Translations under genes and position numbers: made by a program
Shown: positions 17,967-25,277 of the stretch, piece by piece
Position numbering within the stretch: the first letter of the stretch is position 1
Layout: the number at the start of each line of letters is the position of its first letter
Notes under the pieces: model-generated
Seen by the model: only the letters and a program-made list of their open reading frames with translations
Told to the model about the DNA's origin: nothing
Databases searched by the model: none
Assembly: GCF_022549785.1 (NCBI RefSeq)
Contig: NZ_JAKZGO010000006.1
Coordinates: forward strand, 62,001 to 126,000
Direction: 5' to 3'
DNA: 64,000 nucleotides
Source: Belliella alkalica
GTDB lineage: Bacteria > Bacteroidota > Bacteroidia > Cytophagales > Cyclobacteriaceae

Positions 17967-18653
17967 TCAATTCACTTCATTCAAAATAACCTTCATTTTC
18001 TGCACAGTGGATTTCCCTATTCCTATTACAGAAAGTAAATCTGATTCTGAGGCATTGAATATATGCTGAAGGCTACCAAAATGATTCAGTAGGTATTCTG
18101 CCCTATCGGCACCAATTCCTGGAAATCCTTCAAGGATATGGATTTTTTGTTTTAAAAACTTATCTGATTTCTGAAATTTAGGCTTCAATCGTGGATGAAA
18201 TTTACAATCTGCCAATTTATCCTTTGTAAGTTGTTTGAAAGATTGGAGCATAACTGAAACAGTTTCTTTCCGAGTCTTAGCTCTTATAATAGGGATTTTG
18301 AAAATCAAGGATACAGACATTAAAATTGCTTGAACTGCATTTTTGCTAAAACCTAAATTCTTGTATTCTCTTTTTCGACCTTCCAAAATCAGACAAGCAG
18401 GTACTTTTGAATTCGCCAACTTACCAGCCTGCTTAAAAAATCTTCCATCTTTAATAGAAGCACTAAAATCTGAAGGGGTTTTTCTCTCAACAATTAATTC
18501 CGAATCTAGAAGATAATCCCCTACAAGCAACCGTTCTTTCCTTACAATGATGTTTTTGTAAAAAAGCAGATACTCAAGCATCGCATCAGGCTCCCTATCA
18601 TCAATCACAATCTCCAACGGATAAAGCTTCGACCCACTCAAAAAATCCTTCAT
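17967..18653 (-). CDS. ERCC4-domain nuclease with C-terminal helix-hairpin-helix
   Basis: A 228-aa XPF/MUS81-like nuclease. The ERCC4 active-site motif is plain: DDREPD at about residues 17-22 and ERKTPSDF near 55-62, giving the ERKxxxD core, followed by LILEGR. The C-terminal 60 residues hold tandem HhH motifs (FPGIGADRAEYLLNHFGS, VIGIGKSTVQKM), so it should bind and cut branched or flapped DNA. It has no helicase domain, like archaeal short XPF forms. It follows thiL on the minus strand after a strong terminator, so it likely has its own promoter. Confidence 0.85.
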   Translation of the reverse strand: MKDFLSGSKLYPLEIVIDDREPDAMLEYLLFYKNIIVRKERLLVGDYLLDSELIVERKTPSDFSASIKDGRFFKQAGKLANSKVPACLILEGRKREYKNLGFSKNAVQAILMSVSLIFKIPIIRAKTRKETVSVMLQSFKQLTKDKLADCKFHPRLKPKFQKSDKFLKQKIHILEGFPGIGADRAEYLLNHFGSLQHIFNASESDLLSVIGIGKSTVQKMKVILNEVN

Positions 18654-18698
18654 ATAGTTAAAAGTTGATTACATCTAAAAATAAAGAAAAAACCAACT

Positions 18699-18745
18699 AT
18701 TTTCAATATTAAAGGGAATATTTCGCTCCCTTTAATATTGAAAAT
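18699..18745 (-). terminator. Strong terminator after thiL
   Basis: A perfect 19-bp inverted repeat (18699-18717 and 18727-18745) with a 9-base loop begins three bases past the thiL stop. On the minus strand a TTTTTT run follows after six bases. Confidence 0.85.
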
Positions 18746-18748
18746 AAA

Positions 18749-19780
18749 TTAAAAATGCTTCCAACCTTGAGCCTTTAATTCTACAACTGTACCGCTCTTG
18801 GTGACTAGATTTTTGCCATTGTCTGGCTTGGTTGTGTGTCCGATAAAGTGGATGTCTGCATGCTTTTCCAATTTTTCAAAATCCTTTTGATCTATCGTAA
18901 ACAGCAATTCATAATCTTCTCCTCCATTCAATACACAAGTAATCGGATCAAGTCCAAGCTCCACGGCTGTATCATAAGTTTGCTTGTCGATTGGCAACTT
19001 ATCTTCATAGATCGTCACGCCAACATTAGATGCTTTGCAGATATGAAAAAGCTCAGAAGCTAGTCCATCGGAAATATCCAACATACTCGTAGGAACTACT
19101 CCCAATTCTCGCAATTCATGAATGATATCCATCCTAGCATCTGGCTTCAACTGACGGGCTGTCACAAAAGTGTATTTATCCAAATCAGGTTTCATATCAG
19201 GATTTGCCATAAAAACCTGTTTCTCCCTTTCCAAGATCTGCAATCCTACCAATGCACCACCCAAATCGCCAGTGGCACAGATGATATCATTGGTCTTGGC
19301 TCCTGACCGATATGATAGCTCTTCTTTTTTTGCTTCACCTATAGCTGTGATCGAAATAACCAAGCCTGACCTAGAAGCAGTAGTATCTCCACCAACCACA
19401 TCGACATTATAATGCTCTGATGCGGCATTGATACCTGAGTACAAAGCATCGACAGCCTCTACGGAAAAACGATTGGATAAGGCAATACTGACAGTAATTT
19501 GTTTTGGAATTGCATTCATCGCTGCTATGTCAGATACATTGACGGCGACGGCTTTGAATCCTACATGCTGAAGTGGTGCATAAGCCAAATCAAAATGTAC
19601 ACCCTCTAGCAACAAATCTGTAGTTACTACCTTCACATGATCGCCAGCTTCGATGACAGCTGCATCATCTCCAATTCCCTTGAAAGTTGACGTGTTTTTG
19701 ATTTTGATACTTTTATTCAAATGGTCAATCAAGCCAAACTCACCCAATTCACCTATTTCTGTTCTTTTATTATCTTCCAT
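18749..19780 (-). CDS. thiL: Thiamine-monophosphate kinase
   Basis: A 343-aa kinase that phosphorylates thiamine monophosphate to thiamine pyrophosphate. The N-terminal GIGDDAAVIE, the VVGGDTTAS motif near 130 and the C-terminal LDISDGLASEL and NGGEDYELLF motifs identify the PurM-like ThiL family, and the length is typical. It begins two bases from the end of the epimerase gene, so the two form an operon, although they belong to different pathways. Confidence 0.95.
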   Translation of the reverse strand: MEDNKRTEIGELGEFGLIDHLNKSIKIKNTSTFKGIGDDAAVIEAGDHVKVVTTDLLLEGVHFDLAYAPLQHVGFKAVAVNVSDIAAMNAIPKQITVSIALSNRFSVEAVDALYSGINAASEHYNVDVVGGDTTASRSGLVISITAIGEAKKEELSYRSGAKTNDIICATGDLGGALVGLQILEREKQVFMANPDMKPDLDKYTFVTARQLKPDARMDIIHELRELGVVPTSMLDISDGLASELFHICKASNVGVTIYEDKLPIDKQTYDTAVELGLDPITCVLNGGEDYELLFTIDQKDFEKLEKHADIHFIGHTTKPDNGKNLVTKSGTVVELKAQGWKHF

Positions 19781-19781
19781 A

Positions 19782-20186
19782 TCAATTGTTTTTTTCCTGA
19801 CACAATTCTACCAAAACTCCATTAGTAGATTTGGGATGCAAAAATACAACTAATTTATTGTCCGCACCTGATTTTGGAGTTTCATTCAAGATTTCAAAAC
19901 CTTCAGCCTTGAGTCGTTCTACTTCTGCATAAATATCTTCCACGTCAAAGGCTATGTGATGGATTCCTTCAGATTTTTTCTCTAAATACTTCGCTATGGG
20001 ACTGTCATCACGTGTTGCTTCCAAAAGCTCTATCTTTGTATCCCCTACCTGAAAAAATGATGTGAGTACACCTTCACCGGAAACTTCCTCTTCTTTATAA
20101 TTTGATTTCCCCAACAGCTTTTTAAACAGTTCATTTGATTTACTTAAATCTTTAACCGCAATTCCTAAATGTTCAATTTTCCTCAT
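19782..20186 (-). CDS. mce: Methylmalonyl-CoA epimerase
   Basis: A 134-aa glyoxalase-fold enzyme interconverting (R)- and (S)-methylmalonyl-CoA in propionate metabolism. Two beta-alpha-beta repeats are visible, with the metal His in EHLGIAV near residue 5, a second in GIHHIAFDV near 75-83, and a Glu in the last strand (LVELCQ). The start is set at the ATG at 20186, giving the standard MRKIEHLGIAV N-terminus; eleven upstream residues are not family-like. thiL follows with no gap. Confidence 0.93.
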   Translation of the reverse strand: MRKIEHLGIAVKDLSKSNELFKKLLGKSNYKEEEVSGEGVLTSFFQVGDTKIELLEATRDDSPIAKYLEKKSEGIHHIAFDVEDIYAEVERLKAEGFEILNETPKSGADNKLVVFLHPKSTNGVLVELCQEKNN

Positions 20187-20647
20187 TTCAATTTTTATTT
20201 GCCATTTCAAAAATAACACAAACTATACGAGGAACATTAAATTATCATCCAAAAGAATTGTATTATTTCTCCATATGAAACTCATAATGTTGAATGATTC
20301 ATCAGGTCAATGTCTATTCTTGAATATTATTTATATGCCAAAAAAAATAGAGTTTGGTAAAAATGAATATTAAGTTTTTGGATAAAACATTACAATCACT
20401 AAGGGAAAAATTAAAAAATGACTCCACCAGCAGTCGTCCCTTAGAAATAAAAAAAAACACATCTTCAATATTTCAATTTCTTTAATCTACTATCCAAATT
20501 TTCTTTCAATAAATAAGACACAACTTTTTTAGAGAGGTCACTTTTTTGAATAAAAAAAATGAAAAAATTTATTATAAAGCTATCGTATGGTTTGAAAAGC
20601 TATACAGACAACTCTTTAGAAAAAAATTCGAATTCATTAAATCATCA
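20187..20647. other. 461-base gap with one sigma-motif site and short ORFs
   Basis: This AT-rich stretch contains the promoter-like motif described for 20516-20542. Two short plus-strand reading frames begin with ATG, 40 codons at 20363-20485 and 30 codons at 20559-20651. Both are within chance expectation for this base composition; the first has a protein-like mix of residues. I see no homologous domain. Confidence 0.4.
20516..20542 (-). promoter_or_regulatory. Candidate ECF sigma promoter, site 3
   Basis: The plus strand reads AGACAC-N15-GTCACT; on the minus strand this is AGTGAC-N15-GTGTCT, the layout of an ECF -35/-10 pair. The same motif with the same spacing lies before the sigma gene and before the orphan gene at 20648-21244. 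On the minus strand it would fire toward mce/thiL, 330 bases away, with no long ORF in between. Confidence 0.5.
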
Positions 20648-21244
20648 TTAAGCTTGCTGAATTGTATTGAAAACTACAAATGATGGAGATAAAACACTAT
20701 ACTCCTGAAACTCTTCAAATGATGATTCTAAAGTCAGCAAATCAAATTTTATCGTTTCCATGTTATTTAAATACAAGTTAGATCTATTTTGAAAATTTGG
20801 ACTTTTTAAATGTTTTACAATATTTTCAAACAAAACTTTTTTATCATATAACACTCCTCCTTTGTGATAGAAAATAATTTGAACTAATCTTTTATCCTGA
20901 AGACAACCATTATAAGCAGATCTTAGTAATTGGTTCACGCAAAACATCGTAATGTAAAGTGGTCCCCATTGACTATCATCCCCATTCAGCAGGACATATA
21001 TATAGTGTTTGATTTCATCTTCTTTTAGAATCCCACCAAACTTATACTTCAATACTATCTCAGCACTTTTTGATGGGTCATTCCAACTTATCGCTAGTTT
21101 GATACTATCTAACAAATCAACATCTCTAATCTTCTCTGGATTTGGAAACTCAAACAAATGTAATAGTTCCCTGTAATCATACAGAGTCCAAAAATTGGAA
21201 ATCCAATTAATCTTCTTTATCGACTGAATAATAATTCTTTCCAC
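20648..21244 (-). CDS. Hypothetical protein, candidate member of the local sigma regulon
   Basis: A 198-aa protein without signal peptide or membrane helix, with many aromatic and Leu/Ile residues. It appears to start at GTG (21244), with AGGAG about 15 bases upstream, and I recognise no domain. A candidate ECF promoter (21273-21299) ends 29 bases before the start, matching the motif in front of the sigma factor gene. Another copy lies 106 bases beyond its stop, so the gene is bracketed by imperfect direct repeats of about 36 bp. It may have been acquired. Confidence 0.6.
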   Translation of the reverse strand: MERIIIQSIKKINWISNFWTLYDYRELLHLFEFPNPEKIRDVDLLDSIKLAISWNDPSKSAEIVLKYKFGGILKEDEIKHYIYVLLNGDDSQWGPLYITMFCVNQLLRSAYNGCLQDKRLVQIIFYHKGGVLYDKKVLFENIVKHLKSPNFQNRSNLYLNNMETIKFDLLTLESSFEEFQEYSVLSPSFVVFNTIQQA

Positions 21245-21272
21245 AAATTGAAATAGTTTCTCCTATTCAATA

Positions 21273-21299
21273 AGACACGTTGGTCATTTATGGGTCACT
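21273..21299 (-). promoter_or_regulatory. Candidate ECF sigma promoter, site 2
   Basis: AGACAC (21273-21278), 15 bases, GTCACT (21294-21299); on the minus strand AGTGAC-N15-GTGTCT. The distance to the GTG start of the orphan gene is right for a 5' leader of about 20 bases. Confidence 0.6.
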
Positions 21300-21377
21300 T
21301 TTTTTTCATTATTTTTCTACTCAAAGCTGAAAATCAGTGTGATTTATTTTTTCTAACTTGAAAAAACAAGCTAGAAA

Positions 21378-22202
21378 CTACTTTTTTATGGTTGTCTCAT
21401 TTATGAATTCTTTGATTGGAATTGAAAATATACCTTCTTCATTTTTAATTGAGATCATAAGATTTCCAATTGACTCGACAACTCCTTCTATTCCTTTATA
21501 AATAATCCTATCTCCTACTTCCACATTTCTTCTTACATAGTATGTGTAGAGGATTTTTTGTACTACATCAATTGATCCCACCCCAAGTGAGATAACAAAA
21601 ATCAACACCAATCCAGCCAAAATTATCACTAGATTATTGGTAATGGCCGAAGTGTCAATATTTGCTTGATTAAGTGCTGTTACAGAAAAAATAATCAGTA
21701 TGACAAAAAAGACAAAACCGCTAATTAAAGAACTTCCTGCAATTGAAAGTGCTTCAAGAAATCCTTTAAGAGCTTTTTTAATAAAATTGGCTATATAAAG
21801 ACCGATCACAAATAGCGCTATCGCACTAAATAACTTAGGTAAATAAGTCACTAAACTACTTATTTCATTTGATATGATAGTCCATCCTAATATATCGGCA
21901 GCTACAGTTAGAAATACTAAGTATAAAATCCACCTTACAAATGCAACGATGACAGACGACAACTTGAATTCAACTCCAACTTCTCCAAACAGCTTTGCAT
22001 CTTTGATTCTTTCAGACAAATCATCTACCCTACTTGTCTTAAGGATTTTCTTTAGCAAAAAAGAGAGCAACTTAGTGATCAACCAACCCAAAACTAAAAT
22101 CACAACCGCCCCAAACAAGCTTAATAAGTTTGAACTCAATTGCTCTCCCATTTTCAGAAATGCATTCATCGTCACTTCTGCCCAATTTGTAATAGTCTTC
22201 AT
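21378..22202 (-). CDS. Small-conductance mechanosensitive channel-like protein
   Basis: A 274-aa inner-membrane protein with about five hydrophobic helices. The N-terminal TM with GAVVILVLGWLITK and the later helices match the MscS_TM/Cmp-like family (mechanosensitive channel TM helix repeats); the C-terminal part from 210 has VEVGDRIIYKGIEGVVESIG, an MscS-like beta domain. It should form a channel easing osmotic stress. It is third in an operon with an ECF sigma factor and a 62-aa protein (22-base gap), which points to envelope or osmotic stress control. Confidence 0.82.
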   Translation of the reverse strand: MKTITNWAEVTMNAFLKMGEQLSSNLLSLFGAVVILVLGWLITKLLSFLLKKILKTSRVDDLSERIKDAKLFGEVGVEFKLSSVIVAFVRWILYLVFLTVAADILGWTIISNEISSLVTYLPKLFSAIALFVIGLYIANFIKKALKGFLEALSIAGSSLISGFVFFVILIIFSVTALNQANIDTSAITNNLVIILAGLVLIFVISLGVGSIDVVQKILYTYYVRRNVEVGDRIIYKGIEGVVESIGNLMISIKNEEGIFSIPIKEFINETTIKK

Positions 22203-22224
22203 AATTCTTTTCTTTTATTTTTAA

Positions 22225-22413
22225 TTAATGCTTAGGTTTATTTTTGAAAAGATCATTTATAGACACTGGAAATGCATCTGTAAATAAATCCGATAATTCT
22301 AAAAGCAGTTTTGCTTTCGAAACATCAGACATTACTTTTTCCTTTAATCCAACAGGGACTTCCTCCAGCCTCGCGTCAAGATTTTTGAATGGATTTTTAG
22401 TATTCATTTTCAA
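22225..22413 (-). CDS. Small protein partner of the ECF sigma factor
   Basis: A 62-aa soluble protein. It overlaps the 3' end of the sigma gene by 17 bases, so it is co-translated. The segment with LEEVPVGLKEKVMSDV and KLLLELSDLF is one I associate with short proteins located between a sigma factor and a mechanosensitive channel in other Bacteroidota. It has no membrane helix, so it is not a classical membrane anti-sigma factor, but its position makes it a candidate modulator. Function unknown. Confidence 0.65.
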   Translation of the reverse strand: MKMNTKNPFKNLDARLEEVPVGLKEKVMSDVSKAKLLLELSDLFTDAFPVSINDLFKNKPKH

Positions 22414-22975
22414 TTTCTTTATAAGATCTCAACAGATTCATTTTTGCTCTGCTTAATCGCATCTTTACTGCACTTTGACCAACGCCAAGCACTTCCTGTA
22501 GCTCCTTGATCGAAGTGTCATCTTGATATTTCAACAATAAAATCATTTTCTCTTCATAGGTGACCCTCTGAAGTGCCATATCTAACTTTTTCGATTCCAA
22601 TTCCCAAAGAAGATGATCATTATCATCATCTTCTATTTCTGATAACTCATCTACTTTGGATGATTCACGTAACATCTTGGCATTCTTATCTCTATTTAGA
22701 TGATTTACGCAATAGTTGTATGTTAAGCTATATAACCAAGTTGAAAATTTTGATTTCCCTTTAAACTGCCTAATGGTGACAAACAACTGTAAAAAAACAT
22801 CATGGGCCAAATCTTCCGCCATTTCTGGTTGTTTGACAAAACTTAGACATTTGTTATACACCCTCTTTGAAAACCTGTTATAGAGCTCCTCAAAAAATTT
22901 AACATTACGATCTTTACCTACCCCGTAGGCCAATTCCTCATCTGTTAAAAGAAGTAAATCTACTTTTTCTTTCAT
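22397..22975 (-). CDS. RNA polymerase ECF-type sigma factor
   Basis: A 192-aa sigma-70 family factor. Region 2 (about residues 25-95) has the AHDVFLQLFVTIRQF and FSTWLYSLTYNYCVNHLNR motifs; region 4 (about 130-185) has LLLKYQDDTSIKELQEVLGVGQSAVKMRLSRAK in pieces typical of a DNA-binding helix-turn-helix. The start is put at ATG 22975, because the candidate promoter AGTGAC-N15-GTGTCT lies at 22987-23013 and would overlap a longer reading. It leads an operon with the 62-aa protein and the channel, and probably drives its own transcription. Confidence 0.88.
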   Translation of the reverse strand: MKEKVDLLLLTDEELAYGVGKDRNVKFFEELYNRFSKRVYNKCLSFVKQPEMAEDLAHDVFLQLFVTIRQFKGKSKFSTWLYSLTYNYCVNHLNRDKNAKMLRESSKVDELSEIEDDDNDHLLWELESKKLDMALQRVTYEEKMILLLKYQDDTSIKELQEVLGVGQSAVKMRLSRAKMNLLRSYKEIENEY

Positions 22976-22986
22976 ATTAGTAGTTG

Positions 22987-23013
22987 AGACACAAAACAAC
23001 TCAAAAAGTCACT
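22987..23013 (-). promoter_or_regulatory. Candidate autoregulatory ECF promoter, site 1
   Basis: AGACAC (22987-22992), 15 bases, GTCACT (23008-23013). On the minus strand AGTGAC and GTGTCT act as -35 and -10; the sigma gene's ATG is 12 bases beyond. Identical hexamers and spacing recur at sites 2 and 3. Confidence 0.6.
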
Positions 23014-23085
23014 AATTATATACACAAAAAATTTCTACATTTCTAAGCTAGCTAAAACTGAATAAAGTTCTAATAAAAAACTGAA

Positions 23086-23117
23086 TTTGTTACTTTATTA
23101 TTACAAAAGTATATTTG
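23086..23117 (+). promoter_or_regulatory. Promoter of hesB
   Basis: TTTG at 23086-23089, 20 bases, then TATATTTG at 23110-23117, fitting the Bacteroidota -33/-7 pattern. The hesB start is about 65 bases downstream. Confidence 0.5.
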
Positions 23118-23184
23118 TATATGAATCATTTCAGAATGAAGGTTGTTTTGCAAATGATTTGTGAAATCTGAAAATATAAATGAT

Positions 23185-23511
23185 ATGATAGTAGTTTCTG
23201 AAAAGGCAAAAGAAAGAATCTTGGAGCTTAGAAAAGAAGAAGGCCGATCTGAAAATGAAAATATAAGAGTTTCTGTAAAAGGTGGTGGATGCTCAGGCTT
23301 GATGTATGACCTAGGTTTTGACGCTAGCTTAGTAGAAACTGACCATGTATTCGAAGACAAAGGCATCAAGATTCTGGTAGATCGCAAAAGTTTATTATAC
23401 CTAGCAGGCACAGTTCTGGAGTTTTCTGATGGTCTAAATGGCAAAGGTTTCCAATTTGTAAACCCAAACGCTTCAAGAACCTGTGGATGTGGAGAAAGTT
23501 TCTCAGTATAA
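23185..23511 (+). CDS. Iron-sulfur cluster assembly accessory protein (HesB/IscA/SufA)
   Basis: A 108-aa A-type Fe-S carrier. The three conserved Cys are present: one in GGGCSGLMYDL near residue 39 and two in the C-terminal TCGCGESF, so it should hold an iron or Fe-S cluster for transfer to client proteins. The ATG at 23185 gives the usual MIVVSEKAKERI start; a GTG at 23161 would add eight residues. It is monocistronic with its own promoter and terminator. Which of SufA, IscA or ErpA it is cannot be told alone. Confidence 0.93.
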   Translation: MIVVSEKAKERILELRKEEGRSENENIRVSVKGGGCSGLMYDLGFDASLVETDHVFEDKGIKILVDRKSLLYLAGTVLEFSDGLNGKGFQFVNPNASRTCGCGESFSV

Positions 23512-23530
23512 GCATTTAACTAAGTTGAGT

Positions 23531-23574
23531 AAAATAAAAGCCTTTGCGACAAATTCGGAAAGGCTTTTATTTTA
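23531..23574 (+). terminator. Terminator after hesB
   Basis: AAAAGCCTTT... pairs with ...AAAGGCTTTT around a 13-base centre, followed by ATTTT. A-run before and T-run after make it work in both directions. Confidence 0.8.
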
Positions 23575-23720
23575 AATGGTTCTCCCTAATCTTGCACCTA
23601 GGCAAACATTAAATTGCCAGATGAATATTTTGAATGCTGTAGCCTACGCCGCGGCACACTAGTGTTGTCTGTAAACATGTATCCACTACAAATAAGGTCA
23701 GTTTTAGCTCTAAGTCAAAC

Positions 23721-23738
23721 ATTGCGGAGATACATATT
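23721..23738 (-). repeat. MITE-like terminal sequence, partial copy D
   Basis: ATTGCGGAGATACATATT is the reverse complement of AATATGTATCTCCGCAAT, one base different from the 18-bp end of copy A. The expected other end near 23585 is too diverged to call. It lies right at the 3' end of the propeller gene. Confidence 0.4.
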
Positions 23739-25008
23739 AATTTAAGTCATAAACATAAAGATTATGCTCTTTCTCATGGGGCAGATAACAATATACTTTT
23801 TTGTTAGTAAAATCAACAGCGAAGGATTCTACGAATTTGTTGTCTGCAAGGATAAATTTCTTCAGTAGATTGCCATCCCAATCGAACTGCAAAAAATTCA
23901 AATCTTGATGATTGTAATGTTTATAGATGGCAGTAGATGAATTGTTATAATTAAGCCCGATAATATAGTCCTCATTTGAATCTATATCGACAATAAAATG
24001 CTTCGAATCAAATTCTCCTGATTTTTGATACTCAGTCAAAGCATATTTCAAAGAATCAATACTGTCAAAGTTTACAGATGCTATGTTTCGCTGACTAAAA
24101 TCCCAAATCTCGAGATTAGGAATCAAAATCGATGCTACAGCTATCTTTTGTTCCTTTTCATTCACTGAGATAGCAGGTCTGTATACAGAATAAAGCCAAC
24201 TTGATTCAATTTCGATATCTAATGGTGGAGTATAATCAAAACCTATTTCAGACTTATTTTTTCTATCAAATAAAATAAATTTCTCTTTTCCCTCTAATAC
24301 TCCAACATAGTATTCATCTGAACTAAAATAAAAATTCAAGTAATAATTACTTCTATCTTCGATAGCCTTTTGTTCGTGAAAATCAGCCCTGCCTACAATC
24401 AAGCCATGAAGATTTATCTTATTAATCATCCTTCGGTCAAAATCATAAACATGTAAGATTGGAGATTTATCAACCAAGGATCTAGAATAGCTCTTTAATA
24501 AATGAGGAGCTGAAAATTCCAAATCTCCATTGCCTATAGCACCATATTCAGCTATGAGCTGAAAGTTATTAGTATTGTATATACTCAAAACTTTTCCACT
24601 CCCTTTTTGAACTATTAAAAGAGAATCAACTACCAACAAATTAACATTGCCATTACTAAAAATGCTGATGTCTTTGATACAATCTCCAGTTATGGAAACC
24701 TCTTCATTAAATTGTTGAACAGTACACTTATTATCAGTACAATTAAGAAGCCAAAAAGCTAAAGAAACCAATACCCAAAAACTGACTAATTTATTTGGGG
24801 AAGACTTTGATTTTTGGCTTTTTTGCAGTTCTAGGATCAACCCAAGAAGCAGTGTCAGTCCGGCAAAGGTTAGCAAAGCAAAAGAAACCCCAATGACATA
24901 ATAGGTATCATACAATTGAAAATCAATAGTTTCATTTCGAAAAATAAAACTCAAAATCAATAACCAAATTATCAATCCAGAAAAAACAACTCTACTTAAT
25001 CTTTTCAT
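23737..25008 (-). CDS. Membrane-anchored six-bladed beta-propeller protein (BF3164-like)
   Basis: A 423-aa protein. The first 110 residues hold three hydrophobic helices; between the first two is IDFQLYDTYYVIG, a motif shared with small Bacteroidota membrane proteins and reminiscent of the haem-copper oxidase HDTYYV loop. From about residue 115 on comes a propeller region with repeated strands (for example FQLIAEYGAIGNGDLEFSAP and LHVYDFDRR) like the BF3164/TolB-like family. The propeller should face the periplasm. A shorter relative is at 51879-52904. Ligand unknown. Confidence 0.7.
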   Translation of the reverse strand: MKRLSRVVFSGLIIWLLILSFIFRNETIDFQLYDTYYVIGVSFALLTFAGLTLLLGLILELQKSQKSKSSPNKLVSFWVLVSLAFWLLNCTDNKCTVQQFNEEVSITGDCIKDISIFSNGNVNLLVVDSLLIVQKGSGKVLSIYNTNNFQLIAEYGAIGNGDLEFSAPHLLKSYSRSLVDKSPILHVYDFDRRMINKINLHGLIVGRADFHEQKAIEDRSNYYLNFYFSSDEYYVGVLEGKEKFILFDRKNKSEIGFDYTPPLDIEIESSWLYSVYRPAISVNEKEQKIAVASILIPNLEIWDFSQRNIASVNFDSIDSLKYALTEYQKSGEFDSKHFIVDIDSNEDYIIGLNYNNSSTAIYKHYNHQDLNFLQFDWDGNLLKKFILADNKFVESFAVDFTNKKVYCYLPHEKEHNLYVYDLN

Positions 25009-25237
25009 CTATATAGTTCTGCTTGTGTATACGCCTTATTGCATGTAGCGATTCAATAGAATGTTTGATAAACCATCTGAGGTTCTGTTGGCTATTGACA
25101 GTTGTCTGGTGACGAGACACATAAAACCTCTTTAGAGCCAACGACCAACATTGTGGATACTCATCAAGTTCTGTTTTGAGTTTCCAAACTAAACAAAATA
25201 TGTTGAAGAAAGAAGGATTCTGTTTTTTGTAATCCAT
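24992..25237 (-). CDS. Possible small protein before the propeller gene
   Basis: An 81-codon frame that starts at ATG in the middle of the gcvT promoter palindrome and overlaps the propeller start by 17 bases. It is rich in Trp, His, Gln and Cys, with no signal peptide and no domain I know. Coding overlap with the next gene argues for it; its position on the gcvT promoter and unusual composition argue against. Low confidence. Confidence 0.3.
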   Translation of the reverse strand: MDYKKQNPSFFNIFCLVWKLKTELDEYPQCWSLALKRFYVSRHQTTVNSQQNLRWFIKHSIESLHAIRRIHKQNYIDEKIK

Positions 25238-25255
25238 GTTTATGGATTACCTTTG
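25222..25255 (+). promoter_or_regulatory. gcvT promoter with an internal palindrome
   Basis: TTTTTTG (-33) ends at 25229 and TACCTTTG (-7) runs 25248-25255, 18 bases apart. GTAATCCAT-GTTT-ATGGATTAC (25229-25250) fills the spacer exactly. A protein bound there would block RNA polymerase, so it is a candidate operator for the glycine cleavage gene. Confidence 0.6.
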
Positions 25256-25277
25256 CCTCCTCAAGAAATAAACCCTT

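Noticed and set aside
21352-21373. Terminator of the sigma-channel operon
   Set aside because: TTCTAACTTG/CAAGCTAGAA is a decent stem, but on the minus strand it is followed by A-rich, not T-rich, sequence, so I do not call it.
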